From Flavobacterium limnosediminis JC2902 (GTDB lineage Bacteria > Bacteroidota > Bacteroidia > Flavobacteriales > Flavobacteriaceae), in assembly GCF_000498535.1 (NCBI RefSeq), contig NZ_AVGG01000002.1, positions 124,001 through 188,000 on the forward strand: DNA of 64,000 bases, read 5' to 3'. This document shows, piece by piece, positions 24,802 to 33,735 of this stretch (its first letter is position 1; every line of letters begins with the position of its first letter). The translations under genes and the position numbers were made by a program. The notes beneath the pieces are model-generated. The model was given only the letters and a program-made list of their open reading frames with translations, did not search any database and was not told where the DNA came from.

Positions 24802-26784
24802 ATGACTTTTCAGGAACAAATAACAGAAGGAATTCCATCGGTTTTACCGCAACCGAAACCCTACGAAACCAATATCAATCACGCGCCAAAGCGCAAAGAA
24901 ATATTATCGGAAGACGAAAAAAAATTAGCACTTCGCAACGCACTTCGTTACTTCGAACCAAAACACCACGCCGAACTGATTCCCGAATTCAAAGAAGAAC
25001 TGGAAAAATACGGCCGCATCTACATGTACCGCCTGCGTCCGGACTACAGAATGTATGCGCGCCCCATTTCAGAATATCCGGGAAAAAGCGAACAGGCAAA
25101 AGCGATCATGTTAATGATTCAGAACAATCTGGATTATGCCGTGGCGCAACATCCACATGAATTGATTACCTATGGCGGAAACGGTGCCGTGTTCAGCAAC
25201 TGGGCACAATACCGTCTGACAATGAAATATTTGTCCGAGATGACCGAAGAACAGACTTTGGTTATGTATTCCGGACATCCGATGGGTTTATTCCCATCTC
25301 ATAAAGAAGCACCAAGAGTGGTAGTAACTAACGGAATGATGATTCCAAACTATTCCAGACCGGACGATTGGGAAAAATTCAACGCATTGGGCGTAACGCA
25401 ATACGGACAAATGACTGCCGGAAGTTACATGTACATCGGTCCGCAAGGTATCGTACACGGAACAACAATCACAGTTTTAAACGGTTTCCGAAAAATAAAA
25501 ACCAATCCAAGCGGCGGTTTATTCGTAACCTCAGGACTCGGAGGAATGAGCGGCGCTCAGCCAAAAGCAGGAACCATTGCCGGTTGCGTAACGGTTTGTG
25601 CCGAAGTAAATCCGAAAATCACCAGAATCCGTCACGAACAAGGTTGGATTCATGAAATCGTGGAAGACATTACCTTATTGGTGGCAAGAGTCCGAAAAGC
25701 TTTGAAAAACAAAGAAATCGTATCGATCGCATACTTAGGAAATATCGTTGATGTTTGGGAAAGATTCGATGAAGAAGGATTATATATCGACTTAGGTTCC
25801 GACCAGACTTCATTACACAATCCTTGGGCGGGTGGCTACTACCCTACCGGATTCACATTTGAGGAATCCAACGAAATGATGGCCAACAACCCGGAGCAAT
25901 TCAAGATTGAAGTACAAAAAACACTGCGTCGTCATGCGGCAGCAATAAACAAACATACAGCCAAAGGAACCTATTTCTTCGACTATGGAAATGCATTCCT
26001 TTTGGAAGCTTCCCGCGCCGGAGCCGATGTAATGGCAGCAAACGGCATCGATTTCAAATATCCGTCTTACGTGCAGGATATTATGGGTCCGATGTGTTTC
26101 GACTATGGTTTCGGACCGTTCCGCTGGGTTTGTACCTCAGGAAATCCGGAAGATTTGGCAAAAACCGACAAAATTGCATGTGACGTATTGGAAGAGATGA
26201 TGAAAAACTCCCCTTCCGAAATCCAACAGCAAATGGCCGACAACATCCAATGGATCAAAGGAGCTCAGAAAAATAAATTGGTTGTAGGTTCTCAAGCCAG
26301 AATTCTTTATGCCGATGCCGAAGGACGAACTAAAATTGCAGAAGCCTTTAATCAGGCGATTGCCAGAGACGAAATAGGATATGTGGTTTTAGGCCGAGAT
26401 CATCACGATGTTTCGGGTACTGACTCGCCGTACAGAGAAACCTCAAACATATATGACGGCTCACGTTTCACGTCTGACATGGCCATCCAAAATGTGATTG
26501 GTGACAGTTTCCGTGGCGCCACCTGGGTTTCCATCCATAACGGTGGAGGCGTTGGTTGGGGAGAGGTTGTAAACGGTGGATTTGGTATGGTTCTTGATGG
26601 AAGTAAAGAGGCTTCAAGACGCTTAGAATCAATGCTTTTCTGGGATGTAAACAACGGAATTTCCCGCAGAAGCTGGGCCAGAAACGAAGGCGCCATTTTT
26701 GCCATAAAACGTGCAATGGAAACACAACCTTTGTTGAAAGTGACCATTCCGAATTTAGTCGATGATGCATTGTTAAACAATTAG
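24802..26784 (+). CDS. hutU: Urocanate hydratase
   Basis: HutU adds water to urocanate to give 4-imidazolone-5-propionate in histidine breakdown, using NAD+ as electrophile in the cytoplasm. The 660-aa sequence shows YGGNGAVFSNWAQY, MYSGHPMGLFPSH, the NAD-binding SGLGGMSGAQPKAG (about residues 245-260), FDYGNAFLLEASRAGAD and HNGGGVGWGEVVNGGFGMVLDG. The length suits the longer urocanase type. No other hut genes (hutH, hutI, hutG) are nearby, so the pathway is dispersed. An 8-bp inverted repeat TTAGTTTT/AAAACTAA flanks the stop, possibly a weak terminator. Confidence 0.96.
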   Translation: MTFQEQITEGIPSVLPQPKPYETNINHAPKRKEILSEDEKKLALRNALRYFEPKHHAELIPEFKEELEKYGRIYMYRLRPDYRMYARPISEYPGKSEQAKAIMLMIQNNLDYAVAQHPHELITYGGNGAVFSNWAQYRLTMKYLSEMTEEQTLVMYSGHPMGLFPSHKEAPRVVVTNGMMIPNYSRPDDWEKFNALGVTQYGQMTAGSYMYIGPQGIVHGTTITVLNGFRKIKTNPSGGLFVTSGLGGMSGAQPKAGTIAGCVTVCAEVNPKITRIRHEQGWIHEIVEDITLLVARVRKALKNKEIVSIAYLGNIVDVWERFDEEGLYIDLGSDQTSLHNPWAGGYYPTGFTFEESNEMMANNPEQFKIEVQKTLRRHAAAINKHTAKGTYFFDYGNAFLLEASRAGADVMAANGIDFKYPSYVQDIMGPMCFDYGFGPFRWVCTSGNPEDLAKTDKIACDVLEEMMKNSPSEIQQQMADNIQWIKGAQKNKLVVGSQARILYADAEGRTKIAEAFNQAIARDEIGYVVLGRDHHDVSGTDSPYRETSNIYDGSRFTSDMAIQNVIGDSFRGATWVSIHNGGGVGWGEVVNGGFGMVLDGSKEASRRLESMLFWDVNNGISRRSWARNEGAIFAIKRAMETQPLLKVTIPNLVDDALLNN

Positions 26785-26850
26785 TTTTGAGTTTCGGGTA
26801 GTGTATTGAGATTTAAAACTAAACGTTTTTAAACCTAAAATAATACTACC

Positions 26851-27390
26851 ATGAAAACACTTAAACTATTTTCGGTTTTGCTGCTGATTATAGCGGTAGC
26901 CTGCAGCCCGATAAAAGTGGATGCCGATTATGATAAAGCTACCGATTTCAGTCAGTATAAAACTTATGCTTTTCTGAAAGACGGTATTGACAAAGTTGAG
27001 ATTTCCGATTTGGACAAAAAAAGAATTCTCAATGCGATTGACGCTCAAATGCAGGCAAAAGGATACGCAAAAAGCGAAACACCCGATTTGTTGATAAACT
27101 TTTTTACGAAAGAAATGGATATCATAGACGTGAACCAATACTACGGCTATTGGGGCTATTGGGGATGGTATCCGTATTATGGACCTTCCTACGTTTACAC
27201 CTCAACCGAAGGCACTTTATACGTCGACCTGATTGACGCAAAGAAAAAAGAACTCGTTTGGCAAGGTGTGGGTGTTGGCTATTTAGCTGAAAGAATGAGC
27301 CAAAAAGAGGAACGTATCAACGAATTTGTCACCAAAATCATGATGCAGTTCCCACCGGAAGTAAAAAGTGATAAAAAAGCAAAAAAGTAG
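26851..27390 (+). CDS. DUF4136 lipoprotein
   Basis: The 179-aa protein starts MKTLKLFSVLLLIIAVACSP, a lipoprotein leader with Cys near residue 18. The DUF4136 hallmarks follow: VDADYDKATDFSQYKTYAFL, RILNAIDAQMQAKGY and TEGTLYVDLIDAKKKELVWQGVGVGYL. An aromatic insertion YYGYWGYWGWYPYYGPSYVY lies mid-protein. DUF4136 proteins are cell-envelope lipoproteins of unknown role. The stop codon is inside the left arm of a terminator hairpin, so the gene is monocistronic. Confidence 0.9.
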   Translation: MKTLKLFSVLLLIIAVACSPIKVDADYDKATDFSQYKTYAFLKDGIDKVEISDLDKKRILNAIDAQMQAKGYAKSETPDLLINFFTKEMDIIDVNQYYGYWGYWGWYPYYGPSYVYTSTEGTLYVDLIDAKKKELVWQGVGVGYLAERMSQKEERINEFVTKIMMQFPPEVKSDKKAKK

Positions 27391-27411
27391 TCGTAATGGC
27401 TACTTTTTTCT
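27381..27411 (+). terminator. Terminator overlapping the DUF4136 stop
   Basis: AAAAAAGTAG (27381-27390, containing the TAG stop) pairs with CTACTTTTTT (27400-27409), and a T/C run follows. Confidence 0.8.
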
Positions 27412-27459
27412 TTTTGGAAAAAGATAACAATTGTCATATTTAGAACCGCTCAATACTCT

Positions 27460-27467
27460 TAATTTTG
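27460..27467 (+). promoter_or_regulatory. -7 element of the truncated hemoglobin gene
   Basis: TAATTTTG matches TAnnTTTG and ends 16 nt before the ATG at 27484. The nearest TTG (27431) is 26 bp upstream, longer than usual, so the -33 element is uncertain. Confidence 0.5.
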
Positions 27468-27483
27468 CTAAAATTCAATTACA

Positions 27484-27870
27484 ATGCAAGACATTCGAAA
27501 CATAGACGACATTAAACAAATGGTCAATTCCTTTTATGCAAAAGTACGGCAGGACGACTTCATCGGACCGATTTTCAATGAACAGATTCAGGACCGATGG
27601 GAAGTGCATCTGGAAAAAATGTACGGATTCTGGCAAACAGTTTTATTGGATGTCCGCGCCTACTCCGGCAGTCCGTTCCCTCCACATGCAAGACTTCCGA
27701 TTCAGAAAGAACATTTTGACCGCTGGATGACCATTTTCACCCAAAACATAGACGAGCAATTTGCAGGTCCAATAGCCGATGAAGCCAAGTGGCGCGCGGA
27801 AAAAATGGCCGAAATGTTTAACTATAAAATTGAGTATTTCCGAAATGCCAATCAAAAACCGCTTTCATAG
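27484..27870 (+). CDS. Group III truncated hemoglobin
   Basis: The 128-aa protein has the 2/2 globin layout of group III (Ctb-like): FYAKVRQDDFIGPIFNE (helix A/B region), HLEKMYGFWQTVLL with a Trp in the distal region, and FPPHARLP..KEHFDRW with the presumed proximal His near residue 68. It binds haem and oxygen or NO in the cytoplasm and may serve in NO or oxygen handling; the exact role is not shown by sequence. It has its own promoter and is flanked by the DUF4136 terminator. Confidence 0.93.
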   Translation: MQDIRNIDDIKQMVNSFYAKVRQDDFIGPIFNEQIQDRWEVHLEKMYGFWQTVLLDVRAYSGSPFPPHARLPIQKEHFDRWMTIFTQNIDEQFAGPIADEAKWRAEKMAEMFNYKIEYFRNANQKPLS

Positions 27871-27943
27871 CTATTTCACATTCTTTTTTTGACTATTTTG
27901 CAGTTAGTTTCCACCAAAACACCAACTTAACTAATTGCCGATT

Positions 27944-28993
27944 ATGATGAAAAACTACTCCAAATTAATTCTGGGAACATTGCTTTCCGCCTTCCTATTT
28001 TCGTGCAGTTCAACAAACCTTCTTACCTTAAGCGTAACGGAACCTGCCCCGATTTACATTCCTGCTGAAGGAAAATCGGTGGGTATCATTAACCGAAGTT
28101 TACCCAACAAACAAAACGAAGCTTTTGACGTTATCGATAAAATCCTGTCAGTCGAAGGAAAAGACTTAGATAAAGACGGCGCCAACGAATCCGTTTTGGG
28201 CCTGCAGAATGAACTGACGAAAAACAACGGTTTTACTTCTGTAAAAATGATAGAAGACGCCAATTTAAAAAGCATCGGACTCGGAGTTTTCCCGGCTCCC
28301 ATCCAATGGGAAAACGTTGAAAAAATTGCTCAAAAAAATCAGGTGGATTATCTTTTCGAACTGTCTTTTTATGACACCGACACCAAAGTGGATTACAAAA
28401 CCGCCACCGTTGAAAAAGCAAACGTTGTCGGCATCAAAATCCCGGTAATCGAACATCAGGTTAACATCGCTACCATGATAAAAAACGGCTGGCGTATTTA
28501 TGATGTTAAGAATAGGGAAATCGTAGACGAAATAGCCTCTAATAATGTGGTTAATTCCTCCGGAAGAGGCATCAACCCCGTAACCGCAGCCGAAGCCGTA
28601 ATGGGCAGAAAGCAAAACGTTTTAAAAACGAGCAATCGTTTGGGTTCTGATTATGCTTTGAAAACACTCCCCTATAAAATCAGGGTTTCCCGTGATTATT
28701 ATGTAAAAGGAACACCTAATTTCGAAATCGGAAAACGTCGTGCCCAGACCGGAAACTGGGATGGTGCCGCCGAACTTTGGGCAAAGGAAGTCAACAACCC
28801 CGACCCAACCATCGCTGGAAGAGCCTGTTACAACATGGCTATCACCAATGAAATAAACGGAAATTTAGAAGTTGCCGTAGATTGGGCTTCCAAATCCTAT
28901 AGTGATTACGGGGACAAACTGGCTTTGCGTTATCTCAACATTCTTAAGAGCAGAATCGCAAAAAAGCAACAACTTCTGGCTGAAAATAAATAA
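27944..28993 (+). CDS. Lipoprotein with C-terminal TPR-like region (DUF6340-like)
   Basis: I start at the first ATG of MMKNYSKLILGTLLSAFLFSCSS; a TTG 9 bp upstream is less likely. The lipobox is LFSCSS. The mature protein of about 325 residues has PAPIYIPAEGKSVGIINRS near the N-terminus, a middle part VEKIAQKNQVDYLFELSFYDTD, and a C-terminal TPR-type pair of helices (RRAQTGNWDGAAELWAKEV, CYNMAITNEINGNLEVAVDWA). This resembles the flavobacterial DUF6340 lipoproteins. Role unknown; probably outer-membrane or periplasmic. It is followed by a CACAGATT-type repeat and a bidirectional terminator. Confidence 0.82.
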   Translation: MMKNYSKLILGTLLSAFLFSCSSTNLLTLSVTEPAPIYIPAEGKSVGIINRSLPNKQNEAFDVIDKILSVEGKDLDKDGANESVLGLQNELTKNNGFTSVKMIEDANLKSIGLGVFPAPIQWENVEKIAQKNQVDYLFELSFYDTDTKVDYKTATVEKANVVGIKIPVIEHQVNIATMIKNGWRIYDVKNREIVDEIASNNVVNSSGRGINPVTAAEAVMGRKQNVLKTSNRLGSDYALKTLPYKIRVSRDYYVKGTPNFEIGKRRAQTGNWDGAAELWAKEVNNPDPTIAGRACYNMAITNEINGNLEVAVDWASKSYSDYGDKLALRYLNILKSRIAKKQQLLAENK

Positions 28994-29033
28994 AGTCTTT
29001 CAACCTTAAAACCCAGAACTTTCATGGATTATT

Positions 29034-29092
29034 CAACACAGATTTCATGAATTATCACAGATTAATTTGTGTAAATCGGTGAAATCTGTGTT
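29034..29092. repeat. CACAGATTT-type dispersed repeat, self-complementary
   Basis: ACACAGATTTCATGAATTATCA on the left and GTGAAATCTGTGTTT on the right contain CACAGATTTCA/TGAAATCTGTG, an 11-bp inverted repeat. This type of motif is common in flavobacterial spacers. It lies between convergent genes. Confidence 0.6.
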
Positions 29093-29132
29093 TAAAAAAT
29101 AATTACAGAAACTTCATTCTCCTTGGCAGACA

Positions 29133-29170
29133 AAAAAAAGAACCATACTCAACAGCATGGTTCTTTTTTT
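29133..29170. terminator. Bidirectional terminator
   Basis: AAAGAACCAT (about 29136-29145) pairs with ATGGTTCTTT (about 29157-29166), with A/T tracts on both sides, serving the convergent TPR-like lipoprotein and E1 genes. Confidence 0.85.
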
Positions 29171-29186
29171 ATATGTGAATAAGTTT

Positions 29187-31259
29187 TTAGTACGCTAATA
29201 ACTCTTCAATCTTCACTTTTACTTTATCTGAAGAAGGAATCATAGTCTGCTCCAAAACGCTGTTTAACGGAATGGCTGGCATATTCTCCGAACCAATTGT
29301 CATCACGGGCGCATCAAGATACTTGAAACATTTCTCCTGAATCATTCCGGCCAAACTTCTTGCAAAAGAATTGTTGATGGACTCTTCGGTTACCACAAGA
29401 CATTTTTTGGTCTTTTTAACCGATTTCAGAATCGTTTCTTCATCCAACGGATTCAGCGTTCTCAAATCGATAATTTCCACCTGATCTTTAATTTTTGAAG
29501 AAGCGTTTAAAGCCCAATGTACTCCCATCCCGTAAGTGATTACAGAAATGGTTTCTTTCGTTTCCTGCTCCCAAATTTCCTGAACGACATTCGCTTTTCC
29601 GAAAGGTAAAACGTAATCCTCGCTCGGCTCATTTGTACGGGCTTCATCCGTTCCTTTTACTTTTGACCAGTATAATCCTTTGTGTTCTAAAATAACTACC
29701 GGATTCGGGTCGTAATAAGCTGCTTTCAATAATCCTTTCAAATCGGCACCATTACTTGGGTAAGCGATTTTGATTCCGCGAATATTTGCCAATACACTTT
29801 CCACCGAAGAAGAGTGGTAAGGTCCACCACTTCCGTATGCTCCGATAGGCACGCGCAAAATCATGCTCACCGGCCACTTACCGTTTGAAAGATAGCATGA
29901 ACGGCTAACCTCGGTAAACAGCTGATTCAGTCCCGGCCAAATGTAATCGGCAAACTGAACTTCCACTATCGGTTTTAATCCTACGGCCGACATTCCCACG
30001 GTAGAACCAACGATAAACGCTTCCTGAATCGGAGTATTAAACACACGCTCGTCGCCAAACTTCTGAGCCAACGTAGCTGCTTCCCTGAAAACACCACCTA
30101 ATCTTCCGCCTACATCCTGTCCGTATAACAGACATTCTTTATGTTTTCGCATTAATTCTTCCACAGCAAACAAAGCGCAATCCACCATCACCACTTTGTC
30201 TTCACGCTCCGGATTTCTTTCGCCCGCTTCCTCTGTAATCGGAGTCGGTGCAAAATCGTGCATGAATAAATCTTCCGGTTTCGGATCTTCCGCTTGTAAG
30301 GCTCTTTCGTAATCTCTTTTTACTTTTTCAGTAGCCGCATGTTCGATTTCCGCGATCTCATCTAAAGTGAATTCGGCATCAATCATCTGCTTCAATAAAA
30401 CCGGATAAGGATCTCTTGAATGCGCTTCCTCCAAATCATCACGGTACCATTCCATTCGAACCCCCGAAGTATGGTGATTCAAAAGCGGTACTTTCGCATG
30501 AACTAAAAACGGTCGACGCTCTTCACGCATGGTTTTCAACACTTCCTGTACGGCTAAATAGCTTTCCGTAAAATTAGCACCATCAATGGAAATCGCTTCA
30601 ATTCCGTGAAATCCTTTTGCATATTCAAAGGCATTTTGCGCACGGGTTTCCGCAGCATTCGCCGAAATATCCCATCCGTTATCCTGAACCAAATATAAAA
30701 TAGGCAGTTGCTTTAATGCCGCCATTTGGAAAGCCTCAGCAATTTCTCCCTCAGTTACCGATGCATCTCCAAGCGAACAAACCACAATCGGTTTTTCTTT
30801 CAGGGTTGTATCATCAAGTCCGACATTTTCTTTATACCAAAATCCCATAGCCGCTCCCGTCGCCGGAATCGCCTGCATCCCAGTCGCAGAGGACTGATGA
30901 GGAATTTTAGGTTTATCGGCATCACGCAAACTCGGATGGCAATAGTAGGTTCTTCCTCCCGAAAAAGGATCGTCTTTTTTTGCCATCAGCTGCAACATCA
31001 TATCATAAGGCTGCATCCCGATACCCAGCATCATCGCATCATCACGATAATACGGAAAGGCATAATCCTGCGGTAACAACTGCATCCCCACGGCAATCTG
31101 AATCGCTTCGTGTCCGCGCGACGTGGCGTGAACATATTTGGAAACCACTTTAAAATTATCTTCATACAACGTGGCCATCGCCTTGGCAGTCGCCATGGTT
31201 GAAAATGCTTTTTTAAGTGTTGATTTATCTACAAGTACTGGCATATCTATCGTATTCAT
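29187..31259 (-). CDS. 2-oxo acid dehydrogenase E1, fused alpha and beta subunits (branched-chain type)
   Basis: E1 decarboxylates a 2-oxo acid with thiamine diphosphate and passes the acyl group to lipoylated E2. From MNTIDMPVL the protein is 690 aa. The alpha part (about 1-340) has HATSRGHEAIQIAVG, YYRDDAMML and the TPP motif GDASVTEGEIAEAFQ...VQDN. The beta part (about 355-690) has LYGQDVGGRLGGVFR, NTPIQEAFIVG, QFADYIWPGLNQL and EHKGLYW. Such fusions are usual in Bacteroidota branched-chain dehydrogenases. A longer reading by 16 residues was rejected: it translates a degenerate copy of the CCCGATAGCTATCGGG palindrome. It is third after E2 and ilvE, downstream of the paa genes. E3 is not in the window. 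Confidence 0.92.
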   Translation of the reverse strand: MNTIDMPVLVDKSTLKKAFSTMATAKAMATLYEDNFKVVSKYVHATSRGHEAIQIAVGMQLLPQDYAFPYYRDDAMMLGIGMQPYDMMLQLMAKKDDPFSGGRTYYCHPSLRDADKPKIPHQSSATGMQAIPATGAAMGFWYKENVGLDDTTLKEKPIVVCSLGDASVTEGEIAEAFQMAALKQLPILYLVQDNGWDISANAAETRAQNAFEYAKGFHGIEAISIDGANFTESYLAVQEVLKTMREERRPFLVHAKVPLLNHHTSGVRMEWYRDDLEEAHSRDPYPVLLKQMIDAEFTLDEIAEIEHAATEKVKRDYERALQAEDPKPEDLFMHDFAPTPITEEAGERNPEREDKVVMVDCALFAVEELMRKHKECLLYGQDVGGRLGGVFREAATLAQKFGDERVFNTPIQEAFIVGSTVGMSAVGLKPIVEVQFADYIWPGLNQLFTEVSRSCYLSNGKWPVSMILRVPIGAYGSGGPYHSSSVESVLANIRGIKIAYPSNGADLKGLLKAAYYDPNPVVILEHKGLYWSKVKGTDEARTNEPSEDYVLPFGKANVVQEIWEQETKETISVITYGMGVHWALNASSKIKDQVEIIDLRTLNPLDEETILKSVKKTKKCLVVTEESINNSFARSLAGMIQEKCFKYLDAPVMTIGSENMPAIPLNSVLEQTMIPSSDKVKVKIEELLAY

Positions 31260-31282
31260 TGTTTTTTCTTTTAGAGCGAATA

Positions 31283-31300
31283 TTCCGAAAGCTATCGGAA
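31283..31300. repeat. Degenerate solitary copy of the GATAGCTATC palindrome
   Basis: TTCCGAAAGCTATCGGAA is one substitution from a perfect palindrome and resembles CCCGATAGCTATCGGG found at 37774, 39125, 53985 and 62256. It sits between ilvE and E1. Confidence 0.55.
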
Positions 31301-31311
31301 CGGGCATTATC

Positions 31312-32367
31312 CTAAACTGCCGGAACTATCCAGCCGAATTTATCTTCCGCTTTTTGTGTTTTGATAGCATTCAGTGAATCATTAACATCATGTGAAACCG
31401 GGTTTTCTTTCGGCAACATAAGCTTCGAATCTTTGTATCCGATTTCCTCAATCATGGCAATTCCAACTGCGGTTCCTGCTCCGAAAGCTTCTTCCAGCGT
31501 ACCATTTTGTGATGCTTCGATAATTTCCGAAATAGTGATCGGTCTTTCCGTCACTTCAAAACCTTTGTCGCGAAGCAAATCAATTACTGACATTCTGGTA
31601 ATTCCCGCCAAAATGGAACCGCTCAAATCCGGCGTAATGAACTTCCCTCCGATTTTGAAGAAAACGTTCATCGTTCCCACTTCCTGGATGTATTCGAAGT
31701 TATTGGCATCCAACCAAAGTACCTGATCGTATCCTTTTGCTTTGGCCATTTCCGTCGGACGGATAGCCCCTGCATAATTTCCTGCTGCTTTTGCTTCTCC
31801 AGTTCCTCCTACAGCGGCGCGGATGTATTTGGTTTCTGCGTATAATTTAATTGGTTTGCTGAAAAACGGTCCGGCAGGCGATGCGATTACGATAAACTTA
31901 TATCTTGTAGCCGCACGCATTCCGATAAACGCTTCATCCGCATACATGAAAGGACGCAAATACAAAGCCGCTCCTTCTTCAGACGGAATCCAGTTTTTTT
32001 CAAGGGCAACCAGTTTCTTCAAGGCTTCCACAAACAAATCTTCCGGAAACGAAGGCATCCCCATTCTGTCGGCGCTGAAATTCATACGCTTCGCATTTTC
32101 CATCGGACGGAATAATAAAGGCGTGTTGTCGTTTCCTAAAGTCGCTTTCATTCCTTCAAAAATTGCCTGTCCGTAATGTAAAGCCATAGCGGCAGGATGA
32201 GTTGCAATAGCTGCTAAAGGTTCGATTCTTGGATTGATCCACGCTCCGTTTTCATAATCACAAATAAACATGTGATCCGTAAAGGCGTTCCCCATCGCGA
32301 TATTGTTGATATCCACTTCGCTCACTTTTGAGGCCTGAACTTGGTTTATTTTTATAGTGTAAGACAT
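31312..32367 (-). CDS. ilvE: Branched-chain amino acid aminotransferase
   Basis: This PLP enzyme exchanges amino groups between Leu/Ile/Val (often also Phe) and 2-oxoglutarate in the cytoplasm. The 351-aa protein starts MSYTIKINQV. It has the fold type IV features HYGQAIFEGMKA, YLRPFMYADEAFIG, the PLP Lys in GTGEAKAAGNYAG (about residue 203), DQVLWLDANNFEYIQEVGTMN and ILAGITRMSVIDL. The length fits the long BCAT type (human/firmicute-like) rather than E. coli IlvE. It lies between E2 and E1 of a 2-oxo acid dehydrogenase, so a catabolic role feeding that complex is likely (inference). Confidence 0.93.
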   Translation of the reverse strand: MSYTIKINQVQASKVSEVDINNIAMGNAFTDHMFICDYENGAWINPRIEPLAAIATHPAAMALHYGQAIFEGMKATLGNDNTPLLFRPMENAKRMNFSADRMGMPSFPEDLFVEALKKLVALEKNWIPSEEGAALYLRPFMYADEAFIGMRAATRYKFIVIASPAGPFFSKPIKLYAETKYIRAAVGGTGEAKAAGNYAGAIRPTEMAKAKGYDQVLWLDANNFEYIQEVGTMNVFFKIGGKFITPDLSGSILAGITRMSVIDLLRDKGFEVTERPITISEIIEASQNGTLEEAFGAGTAVGIAMIEEIGYKDSKLMLPKENPVSHDVNDSLNAIKTQKAEDKFGWIVPAV

Positions 32368-32386
32368 AGTCTGTTTTTTGTTGTAA

Positions 32387-33670
32387 TTATATTGCTGTAG
32401 TTGTTTCAAATTTCTCTAAATAATCGCCCACTCTTCTCAGGAAGGATCCTCCTAAAAAGCCGTCAACCACACGATGGTCAAACGAAAGCGACAGATACAT
32501 CATGCTTCGGATAGCGATTTCATCTCCTTTTTCAGTGGTGATCACTTCCGGTCGTTTCTTAATGATCCCAAGTGCCAAAATCGCTACTTCCGGCTGATTG
32601 ATGATTGGGGTTCCCATCAAGCTTCCAAAAGTTCCCACATTCGAAATCGTGAACGTGCTTCCCTGAACCTCATCGGGTTTTAATTTATTGTTTCGGGAAC
32701 TGTCTGCCAGATGATTTACGGAGGCTGCCAATTCGGACAAACTCTTTTCATTCGCGTTTCTAACCACCGGAACAATCAGGTTTCCGCTTGGTAACGCCGT
32801 AGCCATTCCGATATTAATATCGTTATGAACGATGATTTTCTTATCGTCTACCGAAACATTAATCATTGGAAAATCCTGAATCGCTTTGGCTACCGCATCC
32901 ACGAAAATTGGCGTGAATGTCAATTTCTCATTGTATTTCTCTTGGAATTTATCCTTCACTTCATTTCTCCAATTCACCAAATTGGTAACATCCACTTCGA
33001 TATAAGAAGTCACGTGAGGTGACGTCTGTTTGGAATATACCATGTGATCGGCAATCATTTTACGCATACGGTCCATTTCTACAATGCGGTCTTTGCCTTC
33101 CACAAAATTGATTACCGGTTTTGGATAAGTTGAAACAGGAGCACTCGGAACTGCCAATTGCGGATTACGCTGCAGCGGATATTTACGGGATTTCAAATAG
33201 TTGAAAACATCGCTTTTTTGAATCCTTCCTTCAGCACCCGAACCCGGAATACTTTGCACTTCTTCCAGCGACAGGTTTTCTTTCTGCGCGATGCTGATAA
33301 TCAACGGCGAAAGAAAAGCGTCCGGATTGCTCTTTAACTGCACCGGTTTTGGCGCACTTTGAGCAGTCGTTGGTTGTGGAGCATTCGTTTTTGCAACTTC
33401 GCCCTTTTGTGTTTTCACTTCCGCTGTCCCGTCTGATGAAATCAACGCAAGCACTTCGCCCACGGCCACCACATCATCTTTTTGATAACGGATTTCGGTA
33501 ATCACACCCGAACAAGGCGCAGGAACTTCACTATCCACTTTATCGGTCGCCACTTCCAACAGTGTCTCTTCGGCTTCAACCTTATCACCGACATTTTTCA
33601 GCCAGCTGATGATGGTCGCTTCCGAAATACTTTCACCCATTTTGGGCATTTTGAACTCTACTATTGACAT
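32387..33670 (-). CDS. 2-oxo acid dehydrogenase E2 (dihydrolipoyl acyltransferase, branched-chain type)
   Basis: E2 moves the acyl group from E1 to CoA on a lipoyl arm. The 427-aa protein has one lipoyl domain at the N-terminus (EVATDKVDSEVPAP, lipoyl Lys44), an Ala/Pro/Gln/Thr-rich hinge and a peripheral-subunit-binding domain (about residues 120-155, LSPLIISIAQKENL...GSGAEGRIQKSDV). The catalytic acyltransferase domain follows, with SFDHRVVDGFLGG (His399, Asp403). The E1 and ilvE partners are downstream. It starts 64 bp after the paaY stop across a short repeat, in the same direction, so read-through from the paa operon is possible. Confidence 0.94.
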   Translation of the reverse strand: MSIVEFKMPKMGESISEATIISWLKNVGDKVEAEETLLEVATDKVDSEVPAPCSGVITEIRYQKDDVVAVGEVLALISSDGTAEVKTQKGEVAKTNAPQPTTAQSAPKPVQLKSNPDAFLSPLIISIAQKENLSLEEVQSIPGSGAEGRIQKSDVFNYLKSRKYPLQRNPQLAVPSAPVSTYPKPVINFVEGKDRIVEMDRMRKMIADHMVYSKQTSPHVTSYIEVDVTNLVNWRNEVKDKFQEKYNEKLTFTPIFVDAVAKAIQDFPMINVSVDDKKIIVHNDINIGMATALPSGNLIVPVVRNANEKSLSELAASVNHLADSSRNNKLKPDEVQGSTFTISNVGTFGSLMGTPIINQPEVAILALGIIKKRPEVITTEKGDEIAIRSMMYLSLSFDHRVVDGFLGGSFLRRVGDYLEKFETTTAI

Positions 33671-33682
33671 CTTTTATAGTTT

Positions 33683-33735
33683 TCAGTCACAGTTTTCAGT
33701 CGCACAGATACTGTTTACTGCGACTGGATACTGTT
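33683..33735. repeat. Intercistronic CAGTCGCA inverted repeat (paaY-E2 spacer)
   Basis: CAGTCGCA (33697-33704) and TGCGACTG (33719-33726) are exact reverse complements. Repeated ATACTGTTTAC words (around 33708 and 33728) surround them. Related CAGT-rich repeats occur at 43508 and 44535 in the same operon. Confidence 0.65.

Noticed and set aside
31260..31307. Longer N-terminus for the E1 fusion protein
   Set aside because: The 16 extra residues come from a degenerate GATAGCTATC-type repeat; the ATG at 31259 gives the usual E1 start.
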